Shown here piece after piece: positions 30,501-40,284 of a DNA stretch of 64,000 nucleotides. Every line of letters begins with the position of its first letter. The stretch's first letter is position 1. Source of the DNA: Rhizobacter sp964253025 (lineage in GTDB: Bacteria > Pseudomonadota > Gammaproteobacteria > Burkholderiales > Burkholderiaceae_C); the NCBI RefSeq assembly GCF_964253025.1, contig NZ_CAXUQC020000001.1, forward strand, positions 4,588,001 through 4,652,000. Reading direction: 5' to 3'. The notes beneath the pieces are model-generated. The model saw nothing but the letters and a program-made list of their open reading frames with translations, did not search any database and was not told the DNA's origin. A program made the position numbers and the translations under genes.

Positions 30501-31801
30501 AAGGCAATGGAAACGTCCAGCAGCCTGCCGTCGCGGTGGCGACGCTGGGTGTCCAGCGCCTCGATCGTTTCGCCTGCGCCCACCCGGCTGAGCAGCTGGC
30601 TGTCCTCGGCCTCCCGGCCCGGAGGAAGCAGCAGCGCGGCCAGCGGCCGGCCCAGGGTCTCTTCGGCCGGGTAGCCGAACAGCCGTTCGGCCCCCCGATT
30701 CCAGTCGGTGATGATGCCGTCGAGCGACTGGCCGACGATGGCATCGCCCGACCGTTCGACGATGGTGGCACGCCGCGAGCGCTCAATGGCCGTCTGACGC
30801 CGCTGCGCGGCGACGCCGGCCAGCAGCGCGACGGCGAAGGCCGCCAAGGTGCTGGCCGCCGCACCGGCGAGGAATACCGCGCGCGGCTCCGTGCCGACTG
30901 GCCGCGCCATGAAGGCTGGCGTCGCGCTCATGTGAAGGCGCCAGCGGCGGCCGAGCACGGTGCGCTCGACCGATGTACGCACTTGAGGCTCACCGGCTTG
31001 CAGGCCGCTGTCGAAGAACCGTTCAGCCGGGGCATCGGACTCGGGAACGTCCTCGACGGCCAGGTAGAAGAGCTTGGTGGACAAGCCGCTCGCCGCGATG
31101 AGCTCGGGTGCGACGATCGGGGCATAGGTCCAACCCCAGGGCGCGTCTCCCACCGTGGCCCCGGCCAACCACACGGGCAGCAGCATGAGGAACCCCTGCT
31201 GCGGTGCGGTGGACGCCTGCACCAGCGTCACGGGTTGCGTGATCGCGGCCGTGCCGGTGCGGATGGCAAGCGCGGCGGCGGCGCGTCGTCGCGGCTCCGA
31301 GGCGATGTCGAGTCCCATGGCGCCGACGTTGCGCTCGGTTGGCGCGACGTCGACGATCACCCAGCGCTCGAGGTCATGGGGCGTGAGTTGATGGATTTCG
31401 AAGCCGGCCCAACCTTGGGCGCGGATGCGCTGCGTGAAGTCGGACACTTCGCCCGGCGACACGCGCCGGATGAACCCCACGCCCCGGGTGCCGGGAAATT
31501 CGCGATCCAGGTTTCGCGTCTGGCTGTAGGCGAGGAAAGCGGCGCGATCGAGCCGCTCGGGCCCCAGTGCGACGATGGCCCCACGCAGCCCGCGCAATGC
31601 GCGTTCGTAGCCATTCACGCTGGACGCCAACTGTTCGGCGGCGCCGGCCGCCAGGTGCTCGAACTCCGTCTGACGTTGCGCAGTGATCGATCGCTGCTGC
31701 TGCCACGCAAGCCCGGCGCTGAGGCCGAGACCCACGATCAGGACGACCGCAACCGAACGCGCCTTGGCGGCCGAAACCTTCGACATCGTCGCGGGGGTCA
31801 T
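27575..31801 (-). CDS. Very large hybrid sensor histidine kinase (CHASE, four PAS, two receivers)
   Basis: A 1408-residue membrane kinase (start ATG 31801; ATG 31786 or GTG 31855 are possible). Order: membrane helix about 16-33; periplasmic CHASE domain about 60-290 (RALRGLRGAIVALGPERLDR, FPGTRGVGFIRRV); helix about 305-330; four PAS/PAC units about 345-470, 490-610, 615-740 and 750-870; HisKA with His901 in NMSHEIRTPMN; HATPase (NLLANAVKF, GGTGLGLAL); receiver 1 (LLVDDLLESREI ... VVVDWRMP) and receiver 2 (LLAEDNEVNQEV ... LMDMQMPGVDG). No GGDEF, EAL or DNA-binding output follows, so signals must pass to another protein. It is a single gene, 48 bp or more downstream of xth. Confidence 0.92.
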   Translation of the reverse strand: MTPATMSKVSAAKARSVAVVLIVGLGLSAGLAWQQQRSITAQRQTEFEHLAAGAAEQLASSVNGYERALRGLRGAIVALGPERLDRAAFLAYSQTRNLDREFPGTRGVGFIRRVSPGEVSDFTQRIRAQGWAGFEIHQLTPHDLERWVIVDVAPTERNVGAMGLDIASEPRRRAAAALAIRTGTAAITQPVTLVQASTAPQQGFLMLLPVWLAGATVGDAPWGWTYAPIVAPELIAASGLSTKLFYLAVEDVPESDAPAERFFDSGLQAGEPQVRTSVERTVLGRRWRLHMSATPAFMARPVGTEPRAVFLAGAAASTLAAFAVALLAGVAAQRRQTAIERSRRATIVERSGDAIVGQSLDGIITDWNRGAERLFGYPAEETLGRPLAALLLPPGREAEDSQLLSRVGAGETIEALDTQRRHRDGRLLDVSIALGPITDETGHVVGVAKIIRDASERVERLRAAERDRAAAAERAELAEATLSTAQRDYLTLSTAITAQSLYSTTDPEGTILDANEYFCRVSGYARDELVGRNHRIVSSGVHPRAFWSELWETITAGRFWQGEVCNRAKDGSPYWLHSVIVPVRASDGTTVRYLSVGTDITARKQAERALQEEQERLANVLRGTDAGTWDWNIETGAVAFDARWASIVGHRAEELRPHIETRIELSHPDELAASREQLRLHLSGTMDIYSFEGRLRHRDGHWVWVMDRGRVVQRNAAGRAVRIMGTLLDISHGKAAEAALRDRERELARSQDFLLRMADTMPGPVSFWGPDLRCRFANEAYRGWFEVGPEQMPGITMQELLGAERFRIYEEPMRAALRGERRDVEQEFPRADGVVSRILASYVPQVVDGVVHGFLVVVTDITALSRAEQQLEQLNQELALRADQAEAATRAKSAFLANMSHEIRTPMNAIMGLTHLMTRDATDPALRERLRKVDDAARHLLQVINDILDLSKIEAGRLTLEQVEFSRDDLMRRALDMVADDAARKGLELLLDTDDLPERMRGDPKHLTQALINLLANAVKFTEQGWIRLRGELAAVDGDRVLVRFEVRDTGIGIAPETHPRLFQVFEQADASTGRRFGGTGLGLALTRHLARLMHGEVGVDSELGQGSTFWFTCWLGLGDARPVHRQPLAPTAHGLRVLLVDDLLESREIIAHLLERAGMEVDPASDGAQAIERFTAERIAGRPHDLVVVDWRMPAVDGIETVRELRRRGGQVPPCILVTAYDADTLRVAAEEVQIAAVLSKPITASAMNDAISQAFLSVPVARPAPASPSAALLQLRRRSSRARVLLAEDNEVNQEVACALLADAGLDVQVAVDGEQAVAQAVRGGFDLVLMDMQMPGVDGLEATRRIRAQLGTTLPIVAMTANAFGEDRAECLAAGMNDHIAKPVETARLYETLLRWLPAHEAIGT

Positions 31802-31903
31802 CCGGGCATGGTAATCGGCACCGTCGGCCAAAGCACGGGACTTTGCGGATGTCACCTGCTGCGGGCCGGCTTTCGCCCCCGGCCTGCCAGGACGCGCGTC
31901 CGT

Positions 31904-32689
31904 TCAGAGGTCGAAGTCGTAGTCGATGATCACCGGCGCATGGTCGGAGAAGCGCTGGTCGAGGTAGATCGCCTCCTTGACCGCCAGCTTCGCGATGCCG
32001 GGCGTCGCCAGGTGGTAGTCCAGCCGCCATCCCACGTTCTTCGCCCACGCCTGGCCGCGGTTGCTCCACCAGGTGTATTGCTCGGCACGGTCGTTGAGCC
32101 TGCGGAACACATCCACCAGGCCCACCTCTTCCAGGGTGTGGGTCATCCAGGCCCGCTCCTCGGGCAGGAAGCCGCTGTTCTTCTGGTTGCTGCGCCAGTT
32201 CTTCAAGTCGATCTGCTGGTGGGCGATGTTGACGTCGCCCACGAGGATGAACTCCCGCTCGGCCTTCAGGCGCTGCAGGTGCGGCGTCATCAGGGCCAGG
32301 AAGCGGAACTTGGCGAGCTGGCGCTCTTCGCCGCTCGAGCCGCTCGGGAAGTAGCAGCTGATGATGCTGAGCCGGCGCTCCGGCGTGTCGAAGCGCAGCT
32401 CGATGTAGCGGCCTTCGGCATCAAATTCGGGTGACCCGAAGCCGGCGATGACCTCGGTCGGTGTCTTGCGGCTGTACAGGCCGACGCCGGAGTAGCCCTT
32501 TTTCTCGGCGAAGTGGAAATGGCCGTGCAGATCATGGAGGCGCTCGAAGCGGCCGGCCACGTCGGCCTGCTGGGCCTTGATTTCCTGCACCCCCATACAA
32601 TCGGCGCCCAGGGCTTCGGCCCAGGGGACGAGCCCCTTGGTCGCAGCCGACCGGATGCCGTTCAGATTCAGTGACACCAGACGGAACAA
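31904..32689 (-). CDS. xth: Exodeoxyribonuclease III
   Basis: Exonuclease III-type AP endonuclease of base-excision repair. The 261-residue protein has the metal and catalytic motifs SLNLNGIRSA, QEIKAQ (Glu), GDVNIAHQQIDLKN, WRLDYHL and the terminal SDHAPVIID. The start codon appears to be TTG at 32689 (TTG TTC CGT CTG GTG), which gives the family N-terminus MFRLVSLNLNG. It is divergent from pyrE with only 11 bp between start codons, so each promoter must lie inside the other gene's 5' end or further away. Confidence 0.95.
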   Translation of the reverse strand: MFRLVSLNLNGIRSAATKGLVPWAEALGADCMGVQEIKAQQADVAGRFERLHDLHGHFHFAEKKGYSGVGLYSRKTPTEVIAGFGSPEFDAEGRYIELRFDTPERRLSIISCYFPSGSSGEERQLAKFRFLALMTPHLQRLKAEREFILVGDVNIAHQQIDLKNWRSNQKNSGFLPEERAWMTHTLEEVGLVDVFRRLNDRAEQYTWWSNRGQAWAKNVGWRLDYHLATPGIAKLAVKEAIYLDQRFSDHAPVIIDYDFDL

Positions 32690-32700
32690 GAAAGACTCCC

Positions 32701-33378
32701 ATGAGCCCCACGCGCGAAGCCGACCCCCTGGCCCAGGAATTCGTGAAATTCTCGGTGGAGGCCGGCGTGCTGCGATTCGGGGAATTCAAGACCAAGGCCG
32801 GACGGCTGTCGCCGTACTTCTTCAACGCGGGCCTGTTCGATGACGGCGCGAAGCTCGGCCGGCTGGCGGAATTCTATGCGCGCCGCCTGATCGCCTCGGG
32901 CCTCGAGTTCGACATGCTGTTCGGTCCGGCCTACAAGGGCATCACCCTGGCCGCCGCCGTGGCGGTCGAGCTGGCCCGCCATGGGCGCAACGTTCCGTAC
33001 GCCTACAACCGCAAGGAGGCAAAAGATCACGGAGAAGGGGGCACCCTGGTCGGCGCAAAGCTGTCCGGGCGCGTTCTGATCATTGATGATGTGATCTCGG
33101 CGGGAACTTCGGTGCGTGAATCCATCTCGATGATCCAGGCGGCGGGCGCGCAGCCCACGGCCGTGACCATCGCCCTGGACCGCCAGGAGAAGGCCACCGA
33201 TGGCGGCCAGGACGCCGCCTGGTCGGCTGTGCAATTCGTGCAACGCCAGCTCGGGCTGCAGGTCTGCGCCATTGCGACGCTGAACGACTTGCTGCAGTAT
33301 CTGGAAACGCAGAATGATCCGGCGCTTGCGGCCCACGGGCCGCGGGTTGCCGCCTACAGAGACAAATACGGGGTTTGA
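32701..33378 (+). CDS. pyrE: Orotate phosphoribosyltransferase
   Basis: PyrE converts orotate and PRPP to OMP in pyrimidine synthesis. The protein has 225 residues. FSVEAGVLRFGEFKTKAGR and SPYFFNAGLF are the orotate-site motifs, AYNRKEAKDHGEGG is the flexible catalytic loop, and VLIIDDVISAGTSV is the PRPP-binding motif. The start is ATG 32701 (MSPTREADPLAQEF). The stop overlaps the start of the following DUF4124 gene (TGATG), so the two are translationally coupled. Confidence 0.96.
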   Translation: MSPTREADPLAQEFVKFSVEAGVLRFGEFKTKAGRLSPYFFNAGLFDDGAKLGRLAEFYARRLIASGLEFDMLFGPAYKGITLAAAVAVELARHGRNVPYAYNRKEAKDHGEGGTLVGAKLSGRVLIIDDVISAGTSVRESISMIQAAGAQPTAVTIALDRQEKATDGGQDAAWSAVQFVQRQLGLQVCAIATLNDLLQYLETQNDPALAAHGPRVAAYRDKYGV

Positions 33379-34076
33379 TGGTGCCTTCGCCACGCTTGTT
33401 CTTCCCGCGCTTTACCCGGTGGTCCGCAGCCTTGCTGCTGGCCTGCACGGCGGGCGCAAGCATGGCGACGCCGATCTACAGCTGCGTGGACGCCAGCGGC
33501 CGTCGGCTCACCTCCGACCGCCCGATCCCCGAGTGCTCGACGCGGGAGCAGCGGCTGCTCAACTCCGACGGTTCGGTGCGGCGCGTCGTGCCGCCGACCA
33601 TGACGGCCGAAGAGCAGGCCGAGGCCGAAGCCCGTGAGCGCCGCGCTGCCATCGAGCGTGCCGCCCGCCAGGACGCCATCCGGCGCGACCGCAACCTGCT
33701 TTCCCGCTTCCCCGACGAAGCGACCCATCGCCGCGCCCGTGAAGCCGCGCTGGACGACGTCGACAAGGGTGTGCGCTTTTCCGAGAACCGCCTGAAGGAG
33801 CTCGAGCGCGAGCGCAAGCCGCTGCTCGACGAGGTCGAGTTCTATGCCGGCCGGCAGGTGCCCCTCAAGCTGCGGCAGCAGCTCGATGCCAACGAGGCGG
33901 CCACCACCGCGCAGCGCTCCCTGGTGCAGAACCAGAAGGACGAGCTGCTTCGGATCGACCGCATCTATGAAGAGGAACTGGCGCGGCTGAAGCGCCTGTG
34001 GGCTGGCGCACCGCCCGGCTCGCTCGGCACCCTGCCGACGGCCACGCCCGCCGTTCGCAAGGACGCCTCGCGCTGA
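33378..34076 (+). CDS. DUF4124 domain protein, exported
   Basis: A protein of 232 residues with an N-terminal signal peptide (RWSAALLLACTAGASMA). It has a short DUF4124-type domain (about 33-75: TPIYSCVDASGRRLTSDRP, with a Cys pair in YSC and PECS) and then a long charged helical region rich in Glu, Arg and Lys (about 75-205) that should form a coiled coil. Proteins of this type are periplasmic with unknown role. The ATG at 33378 overlaps the pyrE stop. The TTG at 33375 is another possible start. Confidence 0.85.
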   Translation: MVPSPRLFFPRFTRWSAALLLACTAGASMATPIYSCVDASGRRLTSDRPIPECSTREQRLLNSDGSVRRVVPPTMTAEEQAEAEARERRAAIERAARQDAIRRDRNLLSRFPDEATHRRAREAALDDVDKGVRFSENRLKELERERKPLLDEVEFYAGRQVPLKLRQQLDANEAATTAQRSLVQNQKDELLRIDRIYEEELARLKRLWAGAPPGSLGTLPTATPAVRKDASR

Positions 34077-34144
34077 TCGACGGCGCGGCCCGTTGCCGCG
34101 CAGGAGGGCGGGCCTTCCGACGCGGGGCCTGACATCGCCTCACG

Positions 34145-34170
34145 CAAAGGCCGCGGGTGACCCCGCGGCC
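34145..34170 (-). terminator. Intrinsic terminator after gatB
   Basis: A perfect 9-bp G+C-rich stem (GGCCGCGGG/CCCGCGGCC, 4-base loop). On the minus strand it is followed by TTTGCG. It sits 5 bp beyond the gatB stop codon, between convergent genes, and may also slow transcription from the pyrE side. Confidence 0.6.
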
Positions 34171-34174
34171 GAAC

Positions 34175-35626
34175 TCAGCCCAGCTTCTTCTTCAGCAGTT
34201 CGTTCACGGTGGCCGGGTTGGCCTTGCCCTTGGTGGCCTTCATCGCCTGGCCGATCAGGGCGTTGAACGCCTTTTCCTTGCCGGCGCGGAATTCCTCGAC
34301 CGACTTGGCATTGGCGGCCAGCACCTCGTCGAGGATGCGTTCGAGCTCGCCGGTGTCGCTCATCTGCTTGAGGCCCTTGGCCTCGATGATCGCGTCCACC
34401 TCGCCGCCCTCGGTCCAGAGCGTCTCGAACACCTGCTTGGCGCCGTTGTTGGCAATGGTGCCGTCGGCGATGCGGGCGATGAGCGCGGCCAGCACCGCTG
34501 CGGCCACCGGGCTGTCCTGAAGGCCGCGCCCTTCGGCGTTCAGCCGCCGCGACACCTCGCCCATCAGCCAGTTGGCCACCAGCTTGGGCTGCCCGCAGGC
34601 ACGCGCGGCGGTCTCGAAGTACGAGGCCATCGTCTGCGTCTGCGTCATGATGGTCGCGTCGTAGGCCGGCAGCGCGTAGTCGGCCTGGAAGCGCTCGGCC
34701 ATCTTGCGCGGCAGCTCGGGCATGGCGTCGCGCACCTGCTGCACCCACGACTCGGCGATCACGAGCGGCGGCAGATCCGGGTCGGGGAAGTAGCGGTAGT
34801 CGGCCGCGTCTTCCTTCGTGCGCATGGCGCGCGTCTCGCCGGTGTCCGGGTTGAAGAGCACGGTCGCCTGCTTCACTTCGCCACCGTCTTCCAGGAGGTC
34901 GATCTGCCAGTTGATCTCGTAGTCGATCGCCTGCTGCATGAACTTGAAGCTGTTCAGGTTCTTGATTTCGCGGCGGGTGCCGAAATCGGCGCCTGGGCGG
35001 CGCACCGACACGTTGGCGTCGCAGCGGAAGGAGCCTTCCTGCATGTTGCCATCGCAGATGTCGATCCAGGTCACGAGCTCATGCAGCGTGCGCGCGTATT
35101 CCACCGCCTCGGCGCTGGAACGCATGTCCGGCTCGGTGACGATCTCGAGGAGCGGCGTGCCGGCGCGGTTCAGGTCGATGCCGGTCTGGCCTGCGTAGTC
35201 CTCATGCAGCGACTTGCCGGCGTCTTCCTCGAGGTGGGCGCGGGTCAGGTTGACCTTGTGCTTCACGTCGCCCACGAAGAACTCGACCGAGCCGCCCTGG
35301 ACGACCGGGATCTCGTACTGGCTGATCTGGTAGCCCTTGGGCAGGTCGGGGTAGAAGTAGTTCTTGCGGGCGAAGATCGACAGCGGCGCGATCTTGGCGC
35401 CGACGGCGAGGCCGAAGCGGATGGCCCGCTCGACGGCACCGCGGTTCATCACGGGCAACGTGCCGGGCAGAGCCAGGTCGACGGCGGAAGCCTGGGTGTT
35501 GGGCGCGGCACCGAACTGCGTGCTGGAGCCGCTGAAGATCTTGCTGCACGTCGACAGCTGGGCATGTGTCTCGATGCCGATCACGACCTCGTAGCCGCGG
35601 ATGAGTTTCGATGGGGTGCTGGACAT
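34175..35626 (-). CDS. gatB: Aspartyl/glutamyl-tRNA amidotransferase subunit B
   Basis: GatB binds Glu-tRNA(Gln)/Asp-tRNA(Asn) and phosphorylates the misacylated residue in the GatCAB complex. The start at 35626 (MSSTPSKLIRGYEVVIGIETHAQL) gives 483 residues, the usual length. Conserved are GIETHAQLST, LPGTLPVMN, RKNYFYPDLPKGYQISQYE, DLNRAGTPLLEIVTEPD and the C-terminal GatB/YqeY tail domain (about 330-483). It is the last gene of gatC-gatA-gatB, 7 bp after gatA. Confidence 0.97.
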   Translation of the reverse strand: MSSTPSKLIRGYEVVIGIETHAQLSTCSKIFSGSSTQFGAAPNTQASAVDLALPGTLPVMNRGAVERAIRFGLAVGAKIAPLSIFARKNYFYPDLPKGYQISQYEIPVVQGGSVEFFVGDVKHKVNLTRAHLEEDAGKSLHEDYAGQTGIDLNRAGTPLLEIVTEPDMRSSAEAVEYARTLHELVTWIDICDGNMQEGSFRCDANVSVRRPGADFGTRREIKNLNSFKFMQQAIDYEINWQIDLLEDGGEVKQATVLFNPDTGETRAMRTKEDAADYRYFPDPDLPPLVIAESWVQQVRDAMPELPRKMAERFQADYALPAYDATIMTQTQTMASYFETAARACGQPKLVANWLMGEVSRRLNAEGRGLQDSPVAAAVLAALIARIADGTIANNGAKQVFETLWTEGGEVDAIIEAKGLKQMSDTGELERILDEVLAANAKSVEEFRAGKEKAFNALIGQAMKATKGKANPATVNELLKKKLG

Positions 35627-35633
35627 GGTGCGT

Positions 35634-37117
<1,484 letters not shown>

Positions 37118-37121
<4 letters not shown>

Positions 37122-37417
37122 TCGATGACCTTCGGAACCAGGAACAGGCCGTCCTCGACGGCCGGGGCGCTGCGCTGGTTGAGCGCCCGCTGGTCGCTCT
37201 CGGACACCGCATCCTCGCGCAGGCGCAAGGCCACGTCCTGCACGGCGGACAGCGGGGTGTAGAGCGGCTCGACGCCGCGGGTGTCGATGGCGCTCATGCG
37301 CTCGACGATGGAGAAGAAGCCGTTGAGTTGCTGCAGCATCGCGGCCTGCTCGGCGGGCTCGAGTTCGAGGCGGGCCAGGTTGGCGATGCGGCCGACGTCG
37401 TCGGGGGTCAATGCCAT
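37118..37417 (-). CDS. gatC: Aspartyl/glutamyl-tRNA amidotransferase subunit C
   Basis: GatC (99 residues) stabilises the GatA-GatB interface. It begins MALTPDDVGRIANLARLEL, the family signature, and ends with the TPLSAVQDVALRLREDAV segment and a short tail. It is the first gene of the gatCAB operon and is divergent from mreB. Confidence 0.96.
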
Positions 37418-37722
37418 GAATTTGCGCTCTGGAAGGGGTCTCCGCGGGGGCGAAAACCAGGGGTGATGCAGTATTATCCCCGGTTATCCACAAGGCCTCG
37501 CCTGGCCAGCGACTGCTTCGGGTGTCACCCGTCCGAGGCGCCGCCGTATCCGGCCGGTCTTGAAACCGCTTTTGCGCTCACGCGGGCGACCGATTCGCCG
37601 GCGCGGGCTTTTGCCACTCAACGGAACCACGTCGCCAGCTTTTCGTGCATCGCGGTCAACGGGCTCAGGGCTCGCGCCGATCCCCCGCCGCACCGGCACC
37701 AGCGACCCAACACCCAATACCC
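37418..37722. other. gatC/mreB divergent intergenic region
   Basis: These 305 bases hold no gene. They should contain promoters for both gatCAB and the mre operon; none can be assigned with confidence. The gatC-proximal part has two TTATCC words in tandem, one of them a perfect DnaA box (listed separately). Confidence 0.5.
37484..37492 (+). promoter_or_regulatory. Perfect DnaA box
   Basis: TTATCCACA is an exact match to the high-affinity DnaA box. Directly before it is TTATCCCCG, a weak second copy in the same orientation. It lies 67 bp upstream of gatC and 231 bp upstream of mreB. Regulation by DnaA is inference. Confidence 0.55.
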
Positions 37723-38766
37723 ATGTTCGCATCCCTGCGCCGCTACTTCTCCACCGACCTGGCCATCGACCTCGGCACCGCCAACACGCTCATCTACGTG
37801 CGGGGCAAGGGCATCGTCCTTGACGAACCCTCCGTGGTGGCCATCCGCCACGAGGGCGGGCCCAACGGCAAGAAAACCATCCAGGCGGTCGGCGCCGAGG
37901 CCAAGGCCATGCTGGGCAAGGTCCCGGGCAACATCGAGGCCATCCGTCCGATGAAGGACGGCGTGATCGCCGACTTCACCGTCACCGAGCAGATGCTCAA
38001 GCAGTTCATCAAGATGGTCCATGACTCGAAGATGCTGCGCCCGAGCCCGCGCATCATCATCTGCGTGCCCTGCGGCTCGACCCAGGTCGAACGCCGCGCC
38101 ATCCGTGAATCGGCGCTCGGCGCGGGCGCGTCCGAGGTCTACCTGATCGAGGAACCCATGGCCGCGGCCATCGGCGCCGGCCTGCCGGTCTCCGAGGCGA
38201 GCGGCTCGATGGTGGTCGACATCGGCGGCGGCACCACCGAGGTGGGCGTCATCTCGTTGGGCGGCATGGTCTACAAGGGCAGCATCCGGGTGGGCGGCGA
38301 CAAGTTCGACGAGTCCATCATCAACTACATCCGCCGCAACTACGGCATGCTGATCGGCGAGCCCACCGCCGAGGCCATCAAGAAGAACATCGGTAGCGCC
38401 TTCCCGGGCTCCGAGGTCAAGGAGATGGAAGTCAAGGGCCGCAACCTGTCCGAGGGCGTGCCGCGCAGCTTCACCATCAGCAGCAACGAAATCCTGGAAG
38501 CGCTGACCGACCCGCTGAACCAGATGGTCTCGGCCGTGAAGAACGCGCTGGAACAGACCCCGCCCGAGCTGGGCGCCGACATCGCCGAGCGCGGCATGAT
38601 GCTCACCGGCGGCGGCGCGCTGCTGCGCGACCTCGACCGCCTGCTGGCCGAGGAAACCGGCCTCCCCGTGCTCGTGGCCGAGGACCCGCTGACCTGCGTG
38701 GTGCGCGGTTGCGGCATGGCCCTGGAGCGCATGGAGCGCCTGGGCTCGATCTTCACGTCCGAATGA
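37723..38766 (+). CDS. mreB: Rod shape-determining protein MreB
   Basis: Actin-like cytoskeletal ATPase that guides lateral wall synthesis. The protein has 347 residues from ATG 37723 (MFASLRRYFSTDLAIDLGTANTLIY shows the N-terminal membrane-binding helix and phosphate-1 loop). Further motifs are VPCGSTQVERRAIRESA, DIGGGTTEVGVISL (phosphate 2) and LTGGGALLRDLD (adenosine). It is the first gene of mreB-mreC-mreD-mrdA-rodA. A longer frame from 37645 lacks family sequence. Confidence 0.98.
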   Translation: MFASLRRYFSTDLAIDLGTANTLIYVRGKGIVLDEPSVVAIRHEGGPNGKKTIQAVGAEAKAMLGKVPGNIEAIRPMKDGVIADFTVTEQMLKQFIKMVHDSKMLRPSPRIIICVPCGSTQVERRAIRESALGAGASEVYLIEEPMAAAIGAGLPVSEASGSMVVDIGGGTTEVGVISLGGMVYKGSIRVGGDKFDESIINYIRRNYGMLIGEPTAEAIKKNIGSAFPGSEVKEMEVKGRNLSEGVPRSFTISSNEILEALTDPLNQMVSAVKNALEQTPPELGADIAERGMMLTGGGALLRDLDRLLAEETGLPVLVAEDPLTCVVRGCGMALERMERLGSIFTSE

Positions 38767-38848
38767 GCGTCGGGTCGCCGGGCTCGCCGGTGCCTGCGAA
38801 GGCACCCGCGCCCGCGGCCTCCAACCAACTGCCGACACGGGTTCACCC

Positions 38849-39769
38849 ATGGCTCTAGGGATGCTCGACCGGACGCCGCCGCCCTTCTTCCGGCAAGGGC
38901 CGTCGGCGCTCACGCGCCTCATGTTCTTCTCCGCGCTGGCGCTGTTCCTCATGGTCGCCGACACGCGCTTCAAGCTGACGCAGCCGTTGCGCGCGGTGAT
39001 GGCCACCGTCTTGCATCCGGTGGAGCGCGTGCTGCGCGCGCCGGTGGACGCCTGGCAGTCGGGTGCCCAGTACCTGCAGGGCCTCGAAAGCGCGCAGGAG
39101 GCCGAGGCGAAGGCGCGCCAGCTGCTGTCCGCCCAGGCGGCGCGGTCGACCCGCGTGGAGCAGCTGATGCAGGAAAACCTGCGTCTGCGCTCGCTGCTCG
39201 ACCTGCGTCCGGCGCTCAAGGTGCGTTCGCAGGCGGCGGAGATCCTGTACGACGCACCCGACCCGTACTCGCGCAAGGTGATCATCGACCGTGGCACCCG
39301 CCACGGGGTGGCCGTCGCCTCGCCGGTGATCAACGAGGCCGGGGTGCTGGGACAGGTCACCCGCGTCTACCCCTACAGCGCCGAGGTGACCCTCCTCACC
39401 GACAAGGAAGCCGCCATTCCCGTGCTCAACAACCGCACCCAGGCCCGCAGCGCCGCCTTCGGCAACCCGGGCGGGGCCGGCCTCGAACTCCGCTTCATGG
39501 CCAACAACGCCGACGTTCAGGTGGGCGATGAACTCGCCACCTCCGGCGTCGACGGCATCTACCCGGCCGGTGTTCCCGTCGCCAAGGTGGTCAGCGTGGA
39601 CCGGCGGACCGATTCGGGCTTTGCCCGCATCGCGCTCGCGCCGCTGGCGCAGCCCGACAGCGTGCGCCATGTGCTGGTGCTGGAACCCGTGGGCACCCAG
39701 ATGCCGCCCAAGCCCGCGGCCGAGCCGCCGTCGGCCCCCGCGTCAGCCCGGAAAGGGGGCCGCAAATGA
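38849..39769 (+). CDS. mreC: Rod shape-determining protein MreC
   Basis: Bitopic inner-membrane protein of the elongasome. The protein has 306 residues: a short cytoplasmic start (DRTPPPFFRQGPSALTRL), one membrane helix (about 22-40), a periplasmic coiled coil (about 68-115) and the MreC beta domain (VIIDRGTRHGVAVASPVI; LLTDKEAAIPVLNNRTQ; GDELATSGVDGIYPAGVPVA). A Pro/Ala-rich tail follows. The stop overlaps mreD (ATGATG). Confidence 0.96.
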   Translation: MALGMLDRTPPPFFRQGPSALTRLMFFSALALFLMVADTRFKLTQPLRAVMATVLHPVERVLRAPVDAWQSGAQYLQGLESAQEAEAKARQLLSAQAARSTRVEQLMQENLRLRSLLDLRPALKVRSQAAEILYDAPDPYSRKVIIDRGTRHGVAVASPVINEAGVLGQVTRVYPYSAEVTLLTDKEAAIPVLNNRTQARSAAFGNPGGAGLELRFMANNADVQVGDELATSGVDGIYPAGVPVAKVVSVDRRTDSGFARIALAPLAQPDSVRHVLVLEPVGTQMPPKPAAEPPSAPASARKGGRK

Positions 39770-40284
39770 TGCCCCGTGGCGCCGACCAGCTGCTACTGCC
39801 GGTCAACCCGCTCTTCATGTGGTTCTCCTTGCTGGTGGCGTTCGCCATCAACCTCGTGCCACTGGGCCGCCTGCCTGCGCAGCCCGACGTGCTGGCGCTG
39901 GTGCTGGTGTTCTGGAGCGTGCACCAGCCGCGCCGTGTCGGCCTGGGCGTGGCCTTCATCTTCGGCCTCATGATCGACGTGCACGCCGGCGCGGTGCTCG
40001 GGCAGCACGCCCTGGCTTACACGCTGCTCAGCTTCTTCGCCATCATGATCCACCGCCGCCTGCTGTGGTTCGACCTGCTCACCCAGGCCCTGCACATCCT
40101 GCCCTTGTTCCTCGCGGCGCACGCAGTCTCACTGGCCGTGAGAATGTTGGTAGGCGGCATGTTCCCCGGCTGGGAACTGCTGCTCGCCCCGGTGTTCGAA
40201 AGCCTGCTGTGGCCCGTGGTGTCCTTGTTGCTCCTCGCGCCCCAACGCCGCCCGCCCGACACCGACAAGAACCGCCCCCTGTGA
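39766..40284 (+). CDS. mreD: Rod shape-determining protein MreD
   Basis: A 172-residue inner-membrane protein with five to six hydrophobic helices that forms part of the elongasome. It begins MMPRGADQLLLPVNPLFMWF, and the helix LGVAFIFGLMIDVHAGAVLG is a family feature, as is VFESLLWPVVSLLLLAPQRR near the end. The start overlaps the mreC stop by 4 bp. After it the spacing in the operon widens to 310 bp, where repeat sequences are found. Confidence 0.95.
   Translation: MMPRGADQLLLPVNPLFMWFSLLVAFAINLVPLGRLPAQPDVLALVLVFWSVHQPRRVGLGVAFIFGLMIDVHAGAVLGQHALAYTLLSFFAIMIHRRLLWFDLLTQALHILPLFLAAHAVSLAVRMLVGGMFPGWELLLAPVFESLLWPVVSLLLLAPQRRPPDTDKNRPL

Noticed and set aside
28247..32434. Very long (1395-codon) plus-strand frame opposite the large hybrid kinase and xth
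   Set aside because: It is antisense to two genes with complete domain evidence. His/Val/Gly/Asp-rich shadow frames of this kind are common in high-GC DNA.
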